Source: Aurantimonas sp. 22II-16-19i
GTDB taxonomy: Bacteria > Pseudomonadota > Alphaproteobacteria > Rhizobiales > Rhizobiaceae
DNA: 64,000 nt
NCBI RefSeq assembly: GCF_002088275.1
Contig: NZ_AQQS01000019.1
Span: 1 to 64,000 of the forward strand
Direction: 5' to 3'
Below, one piece after another: positions 7,776 through 15,764 of this stretch (position 1 is its first letter; each line of letters opens with the position of its first letter). Below the pieces are notes generated by a model. It searched no databases and had not been told where the DNA came from. It saw nothing but the letters and a program-made list of their open reading frames with translations. Both the position numbers and the translations under genes were made by a program.

Positions 7776-8837
7776 ATGTCGCGGCGACTGAGGCCGCATC
7801 TCGACCCGCGGCCGCTTCGGGAGGGAAGGTTGCCGTTTCGTGGATTTTTCTCCGCCCTCCTGCTCTTCGTCTGTGCAGGCCCGGCGCTCGCCAACGATTC
7901 CACCGCGAATTTCGCCGCCGGCGGCCTTGTGCTGACCAAGACGGATGCGATCGAGATGCGGCGGGAGGATCTGGCGATCTCGCTCGAGCGGATCAGCGTC
8001 GACTACGAGTTCGTCAACGTCACCGACCAGCCGGTGACGACCACCGTCGCCTTTCCGCTGCCGGAAATCGCGATCGATCCCTTTAACGGCAATGTCGACC
8101 TGCCGTCGGACAATCCGGACGACCCGTTCCTCTTTGAGACGATGGTGGACGGCAAGCCGGTGGAGATGACCATCGACCGCGCCGCCTATCATGACGGCGA
8201 GAACGTCTCGAACAGGCTGGCGGAGCTCGGCGTGCCCCTCGCCCCCTTTGCCGGCAATGTGGTCGACGCGCTCGACGCGCTGCCGGAAGCCGAGCAGCAG
8301 GCGCTGGTCGCCGACGAGATCGCGGTGGTGAACGAATACGACGCCGGCAAGGGCTGGGAGCGGCATCTGGCGCCGAACTGGTCGATCCGCCTCGCCTATC
8401 ACTGGGACCAGACCTTTCCGCCCGGCCGGACGGTGAGGGTCAGCCACAGCTACAAGCCCTCGGTCGGCAGCTTCGTCTCGACCGAGGTCGGCGCCAGCTA
8501 TCAGAGCCCGGAAGAGGCACGGCAGTTCCGCGCTCGCTACTGCGTCGAGGACGATATCATCGCGGCCGTGAAGCGCGCTGGAGCGAAGGCGGGCTTCGAG
8601 GGCGGCGGCTATCAGGACCGCTACATCGACTACGTGCTGACGACGGGAGCCAATTGGGCCAAGCCCATCGGCACCTTCCGGCTCGTCGTCGACAAGGGCG
8701 CGGCGAAGAACCTCGTCAGCTTCTGCGCCAGCGGCGTGAAGAAGATCGCGCCGACGAAGTTCGAGGTCGTCTATCAGGACTTCGTCCCGAAGGAGGACCT
8801 GCACGTGCTGATCCTGGTCGCGCCGACGGAGGAATAG
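7776..8837 (+). CDS. DUF4424 family exported protein
   Basis: An exported protein of 353 aa from the ATG at 7776. A TTG at 7830 lies immediately downstream of GGAGGGAAGG and would start neatly at the signal peptide (LPFRGFFSALLLFVCAGPALAND), so 335 aa is a serious alternative. The mature sequence has DUF4424 features: NFAAGGLVLTKTDAIEMRREDL near the start, DYEFVN with TTTVAFPLPEI, and a C-terminal FVPKEDLHVLIL. The family is exported and of unknown function. It follows dctM by about 100 bp and may be co-transcribed. The preceding open frame overlaps the end of dctM but is not protein-like there. Confidence 0.85.
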   Translation: MSRRLRPHLDPRPLREGRLPFRGFFSALLLFVCAGPALANDSTANFAAGGLVLTKTDAIEMRREDLAISLERISVDYEFVNVTDQPVTTTVAFPLPEIAIDPFNGNVDLPSDNPDDPFLFETMVDGKPVEMTIDRAAYHDGENVSNRLAELGVPLAPFAGNVVDALDALPEAEQQALVADEIAVVNEYDAGKGWERHLAPNWSIRLAYHWDQTFPPGRTVRVSHSYKPSVGSFVSTEVGASYQSPEEARQFRARYCVEDDIIAAVKRAGAKAGFEGGGYQDRYIDYVLTTGANWAKPIGTFRLVVDKGAAKNLVSFCASGVKKIAPTKFEVVYQDFVPKEDLHVLILVAPTEE

Positions 8838-9365
8838 CCGGCCGGCGGCGCCCGATGGGTTTCATGTGTGGCGAGGGTCGACGCTTCGTCTTCCGGGCCC
8901 CGTCCCCGGAGTCCGGATCGACGTCGGAGGCAGTCCATTTCATCCACTGCATCGGGTGTTTGAAGGGCTGCCCCTGGCTTATCGGGACGGGGCCTACACG
9001 ATTGGCACATCTCGTGCGGTCGCGTCGGCAATCGTCCCCACCACCCCAACATCGGCATGGAAGAACGGTCGCATCGCTGGAAACGTCGTCATCCCGGCCC
9101 CGAGCCGGGATCCATTCCTCGACGTCGGAATGGCCTTTCGGTTCAGAACAAAGGATCCGTCGGCAACCCGCGGGCGCAACGGCGTCCACGATTTGGAATG
9201 GATCCCGGCTCGGGGGCCGGGATGACGAAGCGGTCGTGCTTCCATCCATCCTGCTACGCCGCTTCGTCCCACCAGTTGCTGACGCAACGCCAGCGTGACA
9301 TGTGTGAATGCTGTCGGGACGGGCTCGACCAAGCCGAGAGGCGAGGCCCGCCCCCCGTGCGCCCG
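8838..9365. other. Intergenic region carrying a large palindromic repeat
   Basis: This 528-bp gap lies between convergent genes (DUF4424 protein and pyrC). Its main content is the inverted repeat at 9087-9227. The short open frames here are repeat-derived and not gene-like. No T-rich terminator was seen, though the palindrome itself could act as a bidirectional barrier. Confidence 0.6.
9087..9227. repeat. Palindromic intergenic repeat element (about 140 bp)
   Basis: The left arm 9087-9118 begins CGTCATCCCGGCCCCGAG and ends GGGATCCATTCC. The right arm 9195-9227 is its reverse complement with one extra G. About 76 bp separate the arms. Each arm is itself a small hairpin (CCCGGCCCCGAGCCGGG). 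Palindromes ending in GTCATCCCGG...GGGATCC are common as dispersed intergenic repeats in alphaproteobacteria. It lies between convergent genes and is not coding. Confidence 0.8.
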
Positions 9366-10439
9366 TCAGTCCGCGACCACGGACCACTCCAGCGGCCGGT
9401 CGGGGCGGAACACCACGACGCTGCCGTCCTCGCCGGCATCGATATTCCGGAAGATCGCCGCGTCCGGCGCCGCGCGGCGCAGCCGGATCCTGTTTTCGTT
9501 GACGGGCAGCCGGTAGAAGGCCGGGCCGTTGCGGGAGACGAAACCCTCCAGCCTGTCGAGGGCGCCTTCCTCGTCGAAGACCTGCGCGACATAGGGGATG
9601 GCGACCGGGGCGTTGAAGATGCCGGCGCAGCCGCAGGCGCATTCCTTCAGCGACACGAGATGCGGCGCGGAATCGGTGCCGAGGAAGAATTTCTTGCTAC
9701 CCGAAGTGGCGGCCCTGCGCAGCGCCTGGCGGTGATTCTCGCGCTTGGCGATGGGCAGGCAGTAGAGATGCGGCCGGATCCCGCCCTTGAAGAGGTCGGT
9801 GCGGTTGATGATCAGATGCTGCGGCGTGATCGTCGCAGCCAGGGTCTCGTCCGCCTCGCCGACATAGGACGCGCCCTCCTGCGTCGTGATGTGCTCCATG
9901 ACGATGCGCAGCGCCGGGAAGTCCCTGCGCAGCGGGGCGAGCACCCGCTCGATGAAGACCGCCTCGCGGTCGAAGATGTCGACCTCGGGATCGGTCACCT
10001 CGCCATGGACGAGCAGCGGCACGTCGGCCGCCTGCATCGCCTCGAGCACCCTGGTGACGCGGGAGACATCCTTGACGCCGGCGTCGGAATTCGTCGTCGC
10101 GCCGGCGGGATAGAGCTTCACCGCCGTCAGCTCGCCGCTGGCGGCGCCCTCGGTGATGGCGGAGGGATCGGTGGTCTCGGTCAGATACAGCGTCATCAGC
10201 GGGCGGAAGCGCGCGTCCCCCGGCAGCGCCGCCGCGATGCGGCTGCGATAGGCCCGCAGGTCGTCGAGGCTTCGGACCGGCGGCACGAGGTTAGGCATGA
10301 CGATGGCGCGGGAGAAGCTTGCGGCGCTCACCGGCGCCACGGCCTTCAGCATCGCGCCGTCGCGCAGATGCAGGTGCCAGTCGTCCGGGCGGATGATGGA
10401 GATCTCGGTGACGGCCTCGGAGTTCGGCTGCGTGGTCAT
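9366..10439 (-). CDS. pyrC: Dihydroorotase, PyrC (class II) type
   Basis: A protein of 357 aa. It cyclises N-carbamoyl-L-aspartate to dihydroorotate in the third step of de novo pyrimidine synthesis, in the cytoplasm. It shows the metal ligands of the amidohydrolase superfamily: DWHLHLRDGAM (His22, His24), AVKLYPAGATTNSDAG with the carbamylated-lysine position Lys108, VHGE and MEHITT histidines, and GTDSAPH. Its length fits the homodimeric enterobacterial-type enzyme rather than the longer PyrC/PyrX type. The ATG at 10439 starts MTTQPNSEAVTEISIIRPDD. Further upstream the frame is not conserved. No other pyr gene is adjacent. Confidence 0.95.
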   Translation of the reverse strand: MTTQPNSEAVTEISIIRPDDWHLHLRDGAMLKAVAPVSAASFSRAIVMPNLVPPVRSLDDLRAYRSRIAAALPGDARFRPLMTLYLTETTDPSAITEGAASGELTAVKLYPAGATTNSDAGVKDVSRVTRVLEAMQAADVPLLVHGEVTDPEVDIFDREAVFIERVLAPLRRDFPALRIVMEHITTQEGASYVGEADETLAATITPQHLIINRTDLFKGGIRPHLYCLPIAKRENHRQALRRAATSGSKKFFLGTDSAPHLVSLKECACGCAGIFNAPVAIPYVAQVFDEEGALDRLEGFVSRNGPAFYRLPVNENRIRLRRAAPDAAIFRNIDAGEDGSVVVFRPDRPLEWSVVAD

Positions 10440-10720
10440 GGGGGTGTGCCTTCCCGGAAATGATGGCCGTCGACGCCTCGACCGTCGGCTCACGGCCTTC
10501 CCCGGCGTGGCGGGCGAGACTTGGCCTTCTGCGCTGCCGCGGTTTGAGCAAACCTCTTCTCGCCTGTCCAGCCCGGTCACGGGCCGCGCGTTGCGCGGCG
10601 GGCGTTTCGGGGCAGACATTCCGGGCGGGCATCCGGGGCGGGCAGTCCGACGGGACGGCCCGCCCAGTCGCCTGGGCGGCTGGCGACCGCCTCGCGGCAT
10701 TGGCGCCCGCCGAGGCGCGA

Positions 10721-11500
10721 TCACGCCGGGGCGAAGATGCCGCGAAACGCCTGGAGCGCGGCCTCCGGATCGCCGCTGGCGAAGGCCTCCATCCCGACCG
10801 GACCGTCATAGCCCATGGCCTCAAGGGCGCGAGCGACGCCGGCATAGGCGATCTCGCCCGTCCCCGGCTCGCAGCGGCCCGGAACGTCCGCGACCTGCAC
10901 CTCGCCGATCCATGGCAGCGCCCTGCGGCAGAGTTCGATCAGGTTCCCCTCGCCGATCTGGGCATGATAGAGGTCGAGATTGAGCCGCAGCCCCGGCCGG
11001 TTGACCGCCGAAACCAGCGCCAGCGTATCCTCGGCCCTCGCGAAGGGCACGCCCGGGTGATCGACGGCCAGGTTGAGGTTTTCCAGCGTGAAGGTCACAC
11101 CCTTCTCCTCGGCGAGATCGGCGATCCGCTCCAGCGTGTCGCGGGCCTTCATCCACATGGCGCCGCTGACGGTGTCGCAGGGCGTCACCGGCAGGCCGCC
11201 CTCCCCGAGGCCGGTGCCGTGCAGATTGAGCCGGGCGACGCCGAGCCGCAGCCCGACATCGGCGGTCTGGCGCGCCGTGCGCAGCAGCTCGGCGGCGCCC
11301 TCGTCGTCGGCGAGGCGGCCGGAGAGATAGCCGTTCATGATCGAGAAGGTCGCGCCGGAGCGCTCCAGCATGGCGAGGTCATGGTCCGGCCAGTTCCACA
11401 GCCCGACCTGGAACCCCAGTTCGGTCAGGCGCTTCACCCGCCATTCCATCGGGCGGTCGCGCCACAGCATCTCGGCGCAGGCGGCGAGGGTGAAGGCCAC
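10721..11500 (-). CDS. Sugar-phosphate isomerase/epimerase family TIM-barrel protein (hydroxypyruvate-isomerase-like)
   Basis: A protein of 259 aa with the AP-endonuclease-2-type TIM barrel. Candidate metal and active-site residues are LENLN (Glu after strand 4), NLDLYHAQIGEG, VQVADVPGR and the C-terminal VGMEAFASGD. This pattern is closest to hydroxypyruvate isomerase and related inositol-locus isomerases. It lies 3 bp downstream of iolG in the same minus-strand unit, so a role in inositol or inositol-isomer metabolism is likely but inferred. It is not IolE, which is present separately at 21696. Exact substrate unknown. Confidence 0.8.
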   Translation of the reverse strand: MAFTLAACAEMLWRDRPMEWRVKRLTELGFQVGLWNWPDHDLAMLERSGATFSIMNGYLSGRLADDEGAAELLRTARQTADVGLRLGVARLNLHGTGLGEGGLPVTPCDTVSGAMWMKARDTLERIADLAEEKGVTFTLENLNLAVDHPGVPFARAEDTLALVSAVNRPGLRLNLDLYHAQIGEGNLIELCRRALPWIGEVQVADVPGRCEPGTGEIAYAGVARALEAMGYDGPVGMEAFASGDPEAALQAFRGIFAPA

Positions 11501-11503
11501 GGG

Positions 11504-12505
11504 TCAGGCCTCCATCATCACGTCGGCCAGCGCGACCGGCCTTCCTTCCTTCAGCGAACGGTTCGCAGCTTCCGCCAGAGCCAGTGCATTGACCCCGTCT
11601 GCGACGCTCGCCGGAACCGGCTTGCCGTCCTCCACCGCATCGACGAAGGCCGCCCACTCGATCTGATAGGCCCGCATGTAGCGTTCGAGGAAGAACAACA
11701 CCGGCTTGGCCGAGGCGACGCCCGCGATGGTGGACTTCACCACCGTGTTCTCGATCTCGTTCTTCGCCTCCAGCATGCCGTCCGAGCCGAGCAGCTCGAT
11801 CCGCTGGTCGTAGCCGAAGACGGCCCGGCGCGAATTGCGGATGGTGGCGAGGCGCCCGTCCGCATAGGTCAGGACGACGACGGCGGTGTCGACGTCGCCC
11901 GCCGCGCCGATCGCCGGATCGACCAGGCAGGAGCCATGCGCCATGACGCTCTGCGGCAGGCCGAAGAGGAAGGCGCACATGTCAAAATCGTGGATCATCA
12001 TGTCCCGGTAGAGCCCACCCGAGACCTTGACATAGGCGACCGGGGGCGGCGCGGGGTCGTAGGAGGTGACGGCGAGCATCTCACCCTTGCCGATCTCGCC
12101 GGCATCGAGGGCCGCCTTCAGCGCCGCAAAGTTGGGATCGAAGCGGCGGTTGAAGCCGATCATCACCGGCCGGGCCGACGAGGCGGCGATCTCGCGGACC
12201 TTGAGGGCGCGCTCCAGCGACAGGTCGATCGGCTTCTCGCAGAAGATGGCTTTGCCCGCCGCGACGCCCTTCTCGATCAGCTCGGCATGGGTGTTGGTCG
12301 AGGAGGCGATCAGGATCGCGTCGATCGAGGCGTCGGCGAGGATGTCCTCGGGCGAGCGCACGGCGATGCCGTGGTCCGCCGCAAGGCTTTCCGCCGCCGC
12401 GGCGACGACGTCGGTGACGGCTACGAGTTCGGACCGCGGATCGGCCCGGATCGAGGCGGCGTGGACCTTGCCGATGCGGCCGGCGCCGAAGAGTGCGACT
12501 TTCAT
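11504..12505 (-). CDS. iolG: Inositol 2-dehydrogenase (Gfo/Idh/MocA family)
   Basis: A protein of 333 aa. It oxidises myo-inositol to scyllo-inosose (2-keto-myo-inositol) with NAD+, the first catabolic step. An N-terminal Rossmann domain has ALFGAGRIGKVHA, and the family hallmark FCEKPIDLS (Lys91) is present. The C-terminal domain has GFNRRFDPNF, GGLYRDMMIHDFDM and YDQRIELLGSDGML, typical of IolG. The ATG at 12505 is preceded by GGGAGGAA. It lies between a second dehydrogenase upstream and the TIM-barrel isomerase downstream, all probably transcribed from the IolR-controlled divergent promoter at about 13.7 kb. Confidence 0.92.
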   Translation of the reverse strand: MKVALFGAGRIGKVHAASIRADPRSELVAVTDVVAAAAESLAADHGIAVRSPEDILADASIDAILIASSTNTHAELIEKGVAAGKAIFCEKPIDLSLERALKVREIAASSARPVMIGFNRRFDPNFAALKAALDAGEIGKGEMLAVTSYDPAPPPVAYVKVSGGLYRDMMIHDFDMCAFLFGLPQSVMAHGSCLVDPAIGAAGDVDTAVVVLTYADGRLATIRNSRRAVFGYDQRIELLGSDGMLEAKNEIENTVVKSTIAGVASAKPVLFFLERYMRAYQIEWAAFVDAVEDGKPVPASVADGVNALALAEAANRSLKEGRPVALADVMMEA

Positions 12506-12546
12506 GGAGTTCCTCCCTGTCCGGCGGGGCGGACGATCGTCAGGTG

Positions 12547-13662
12547 TCAGAGATGGACCCGCCGCCCCTCGCGGGCGGAGGTGTCGATGGCATGGATCAC
12601 CGCCTCGAAGGACAGCGCGGCGGTGAAGTCGGGGTGGTTCGGCGAACCGTCCGCGATGGCGCGCAGGAACGAGGCCACCTCGATGGTCTTCAGGTCGCCG
12701 AAGCCGAGCTGGTGGCCGGCCGCCGGGCAGAAGGCGCCATAGGGCGGGTGCTCGGGGCCGGTGAGGATGGTCCGAAAACCCTGGCGCGACCGTTCGCCTT
12801 CGTCGACGAAGAGCTGCAGCTCGTTCATCCGCTCCTGCGAAAAGCCGATCATGCCCTTCGTCCCGTGCACCTCGAAGTCGAGCCGGTTCTTGCGGCCCCA
12901 GGCCGAGCGCGAGGTGACGAGCGTCCCCTGCGCGCCGCTTTGAAAGCGCAGGATCGCCGAGGCCGCGTCCTCGTTCTCGACGGCGGCGCGGCCGGAGCCA
13001 TCGGCGAGCGGCCTCGTCTCGTGGATGATCTGGGTGTCGGCGAGAAGGCTCTCCACCGGCCCCATCAGGCCGCAGGCCATGGAGACGAGGTGGCAGCCGA
13101 GATCGCCCAGCGTGCCGAGGCCGGCATCCGCGCGCCTGGCCCGCCACGTCCAGGCCAGCTCGGGATCGGCCTGGTAGTCCTCGTCGACGATGCCGCGGAA
13201 ATGCACCGGCCGGCCGATGGCGCCGCCCGCGATCAGGCGCCTCGCATGGGCGAAGGCCGGATTGTGGATGTAGTTGTAGCCGACGATGGTGCGGACGCCC
13301 GCATTGCGGGCCGCGGCTTCCATCTCCGCGGCATCCTCCAGCGTCAGCGCCATCGGCTTCTCGCAATGGACGTGCTTGCCCGCCGCGATGGCCGCCAGCG
13401 CCATCTCCCTGTGGAGGGCGTTGGGCGTGGTGACCGAGACGATGTCGACGTCGGGGCTCGCGACGAGGTCGCGCCAGTCGTCCGTCGCGCCGTCGAAGCC
13501 GAACTGCCGGGCCATCGCCTCGGCCTTGTCCCGCGGCGTGTCGCAGAGCCGCGCCAGCCGCACCTCCGGCAGATCGCCGAAGACGGCGCCCGCGGCGCGG
13601 TAGGCCAGCGCATGGGCCTTGCCCATGAAGCCGGTGCCGATGAGCCCCAGACCGATCGCCAT
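12547..13662 (-). CDS. Gfo/Idh/MocA family oxidoreductase, probable second inositol (or scyllo-inositol) dehydrogenase
   Basis: A protein of 371 aa with the NAD(P)-binding start GLGLIGTGFMGKAHA, the CEKPMALTLEDA motif, and GYNYIHNPAF, WRARRADAGLGTLGDLGCH and YGAFCPAAGHQLGF further on. It is the first gene of the minus-strand inositol unit; its ATG is 24 bp from an IolR-type palindrome. The context suggests oxidation of an inositol stereoisomer or a derived keto-inositol, comparable to the extra inositol dehydrogenases of Bacillus and rhizobia. Which isomer cannot be told from sequence. It is 41 bp from iolG. Confidence 0.85.
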   Translation of the reverse strand: MAIGLGLIGTGFMGKAHALAYRAAGAVFGDLPEVRLARLCDTPRDKAEAMARQFGFDGATDDWRDLVASPDVDIVSVTTPNALHREMALAAIAAGKHVHCEKPMALTLEDAAEMEAAARNAGVRTIVGYNYIHNPAFAHARRLIAGGAIGRPVHFRGIVDEDYQADPELAWTWRARRADAGLGTLGDLGCHLVSMACGLMGPVESLLADTQIIHETRPLADGSGRAAVENEDAASAILRFQSGAQGTLVTSRSAWGRKNRLDFEVHGTKGMIGFSQERMNELQLFVDEGERSRQGFRTILTGPEHPPYGAFCPAAGHQLGFGDLKTIEVASFLRAIADGSPNHPDFTAALSFEAVIHAIDTSAREGRRVHL

Positions 13663-13685
13663 GAACCCCCTCCCCTCCCCTTCTT

Positions 13686-13701
13686 TGGAATATCTATTCC
13701 A
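13686..13701. promoter_or_regulatory. Putative IolR operator in the divergent iolR / dehydrogenase promoter
   Basis: TGGAATATCTATTCCA is a perfect inverted repeat (6-bp arms, 4-bp centre) and fits the pattern GGAA-N6-TTCC described for the rhizobial RpiR-type IolR. It lies 24 bp upstream of the dehydrogenase ATG and 50 bp upstream of iolR, so it could repress both. Confidence 0.7.
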
Positions 13702-13750
13702 TCAGTGGGATGCGCCTGTATAGTGCCGGTGTCAAGACAGGAGATTCGCC

Positions 13751-14587
13751 ATGGCGGCCACAGGCAACGAGACGACGCGGGCGCCGGAAAACGTCTCCGA
13801 GCTGCTCGATCGGCTCGACGGCATCGACGCGTCGCTGCCGAAGCGGCTCGGCCAGTGCGCCGGATTCCTGCGCCAGAACATCCACCTCGTCGCGGTCTCG
13901 ACGGTCGCCGACCTTGCCGCCGGCGCCGGGGTGCAGCCCTCGGCCTTCATGCGATTCTGCCAGGCGCTGGGGTTTTCCGGCTTTTCGGAGATGCAGGCGC
14001 TGTTTCGCGCCGAATATCGCGAGTTCCGACCCGACTACGCCGAGCGGCTGTCGCAGCTGCGCCAGCGCGGCGAGGAAGGGCCGGAGCTGCTTGTCGCAAA
14101 CTTCGCCGAGGCCGGACACAAGTCGCTGGTATCACTCATGAATACCCTCGACGGCGAGCGACTGCAGCAGGCCTGCGACATCCTCGCCGCGGCCGGCACG
14201 ATCCATCTCGTCGGCCTGCGCCGCGCCTTCGCGATCGTCAGCACCATGGGTTACATGCTCGACAAGATGCAGGTGCCGACGGTGATCCACCGCACCTCCG
14301 GCCAGATCGAGAGCGACCACGCGATCCGCCCCGGCGACGCGCTCTTCGCCGTCAGCTTCGCGCCCTTCTCCCAGGAAACGCTGCAGCTCGCCGCCCGCAC
14401 CCACGAGCGCGGCATCCCGGTCGTCGGCCTCAGCGACACCGCCGACGGACCGCTGGCCACCACCGCGCGAACCCTCCTCGTCGCCCGCGAAGTCGATGTC
14501 GGCGCCTTTCGCGTCCCCACGGCCGCCATGACCCTGGCGACCTCGCTGGCGGTCGCCGTCGGCGGAATGCGCAAGGAAGGCAATTGA
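13751..14587 (+). CDS. iolR: RpiR-family transcriptional repressor of inositol catabolism
   Basis: A protein of 278 aa with an N-terminal HTH_6 domain (about residues 10-85; VADLAAGAGVQPSAFMRFCQALGFSGF is the recognition region) and a C-terminal SIS sugar-phosphate-binding domain (about 125-255; HLVGLRRAF and AVSFAPFSQET). In Sinorhizobium the equivalent protein represses inositol genes until an inositol catabolite binds. Here it sits at the hinge of the inositol locus, divergent from the dehydrogenases and upstream of the transporter. GGAA-N6-TTCC palindromes occur on both sides of it (13687 and 14613), which supports autoregulation and control of both units. Confidence 0.92.
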   Translation: MAATGNETTRAPENVSELLDRLDGIDASLPKRLGQCAGFLRQNIHLVAVSTVADLAAGAGVQPSAFMRFCQALGFSGFSEMQALFRAEYREFRPDYAERLSQLRQRGEEGPELLVANFAEAGHKSLVSLMNTLDGERLQQACDILAAAGTIHLVGLRRAFAIVSTMGYMLDKMQVPTVIHRTSGQIESDHAIRPGDALFAVSFAPFSQETLQLAARTHERGIPVVGLSDTADGPLATTARTLLVAREVDVGAFRVPTAAMTLATSLAVAVGGMRKEGN

Positions 14588-14628
14588 CATTCCGGCTGGC
14601 GAGGCCGAAAATGGAATAAATCTTCCAT
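14584..14628 (+). promoter_or_regulatory. Promoter with overlapping IolR operator for the inositol transporter/catabolic operon
   Basis: TTGACA at 14584-14589 overlaps the iolR stop codon. After a 17-bp spacer comes GAAAAT (14607-14612), a 4/6 match to the -10 consensus. The palindrome ATGGAATAAATCTTCCAT (14611-14628, perfect 6-bp arms, GGAA-N6-TTCC core) overlaps the -10 and the expected start site, which is a classic repressor position. Transcription would run into the binding-protein gene at 14744. Confidence 0.65.
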
Positions 14629-14743
14629 AAGCCGCCGGGAGGGCGGCCGGAAGACGAAAGGGTTCGGTCGCCGCAAGGATCGGCGGCCGCGCAGACCAGC
14701 CAGTTCGCAATTTGAAAATTCGACAGCGGGAGGAAAAACCAAC

Positions 14744-15670
14744 ATGACACTTCTGAAGACGCTCACCGGCGCCGCCGTGGCGCTCGCCATCGCCGGGCCG
14801 GCCATGGCCCAGCAGATCATCGTCGTCACCCATGGCCAGGCCAACGATCCGTTCTGGTCGGTGGTCAAGAACGGCGTCGAGGAGGCCGCGAAGAACACCG
14901 GCGCCAGCGTCGACTACCGGGCCCCCGAGACCTTCGACATGGTGCAGATGGGCCAGCTCATCGACGCCGCCGTGAACCAGGAGCCCGACGGCCTCGTCGT
15001 CTCGATCCCCGATGCCGACGCCCTCGGGCCGTCGATCGAGCGGGCCGTCCAGGCCGGCATCCCGGTGATCTCGATGAATTCCGGCTCCGACGTGTCGAAG
15101 ACGCTCGGCGCGCTCCTGCATGTCGGCCAGGACGAGTTCACCGCCGGCAAGGCGGCGGGCGAAAAGCTCAAGGAAATGGGCGGCAAGACCGCGCTCTGCG
15201 TCAACCAGGAGGTCGGCAACGTCTCGCTCGACCAGCGCTGCGCCGGTTTCGAGGAAGGCTTCGGCGGCAGCGTCCAGGTCGTGCCGACCTCGAACGATCC
15301 GACCGAGGTGAAGTCCAAGGTGCAGGCGGCGCTGGAATCCAACCAGGACGTCGACACCATCCTCGGCCTCGGCGCCGCCACCGTCGGCGAGCCGGCGGTC
15401 CAGGCGGTCGAGGCGGTCGGGCGCGGCGACACAGTGAAGGTCGCGAGCTTCGACCTTTCGGCCGGCTTTCTCAAGAACGTCGCCGACGGCAAGGCGGCCT
15501 TCGCCATCGACCAGCAGCAGTTCCTGCAGGGCTACCTGCCCGTCGCCTTCCTGGCGCTCAACGCGAAATACGGCCTGATGCCCGGCGGCAACGTGCCCTC
15601 CGGCCCGAACCTCGTCACCGAGGAGAAGGCGTCCCAGGTGATCGAGCTGTCGTCCAAGGGCATCCGCTGA
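14744..15670 (+). CDS. ibpA: Inositol ABC transporter, periplasmic substrate-binding protein
   Basis: A protein of 308 aa. The signal peptide MTLLKTLTGAAVALAIAGPA ends at MAQQ. The mature protein is a type-1 periplasmic sugar-binding protein (Peripla_BP_4): VVTHGQANDPFWSVVKNGVEEA, PDGLVVSIPDADAL, IPVISMNSGSD, GQDEFTAGKAAGEKL and FAIDQQQFLQGYLPV. It binds the substrate, presumably myo-inositol, and delivers it to the permease encoded next. The specificity is inferred from its place directly behind iolR and ahead of iolCDEB. A strong hairpin follows it (15701-15729), as is common after binding-protein genes that are expressed above their permease. Confidence 0.9.
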   Translation: MTLLKTLTGAAVALAIAGPAMAQQIIVVTHGQANDPFWSVVKNGVEEAAKNTGASVDYRAPETFDMVQMGQLIDAAVNQEPDGLVVSIPDADALGPSIERAVQAGIPVISMNSGSDVSKTLGALLHVGQDEFTAGKAAGEKLKEMGGKTALCVNQEVGNVSLDQRCAGFEEGFGGSVQVVPTSNDPTEVKSKVQAALESNQDVDTILGLGAATVGEPAVQAVEAVGRGDTVKVASFDLSAGFLKNVADGKAAFAIDQQQFLQGYLPVAFLALNAKYGLMPGGNVPSGPNLVTEEKASQVIELSSKGIR

Positions 15671-15700
15671 GCCTGATCCCCACCGGGGTCACCGCCTGAA

Positions 15701-15729
15701 GGGTCGCGGCGCCAGCCGCGCCGCGACCC
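15701..15729 (+). terminator. Intra-operon stem-loop after the binding-protein gene
   Basis: GGGTCGCGGCG (15701-15711) and CGCCGCGACCC (15719-15729) form a perfect 11-bp stem with a 7-base loop. No long T run follows directly, although CTTTTT occurs about 25 bases later. It probably stabilises the upstream mRNA or partly terminates transcription. Confidence 0.6.
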
Positions 15730-15764
15730 TCTCCGTGCTCAAGACTTTTTCGAGGGACAATCCC

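Noticed and set aside
5105-7939. A 944-codon minus-strand open frame opposite dctM
   Set aside because: It mirrors the third-codon GC bias of dctM and its Gly/Pro tail; the protein is Glu/Asp/His/Arg-rich with no domain. The same reason applies to the other long antisense frames, such as 10460-12742, 15777-17342 and 53284-55110.
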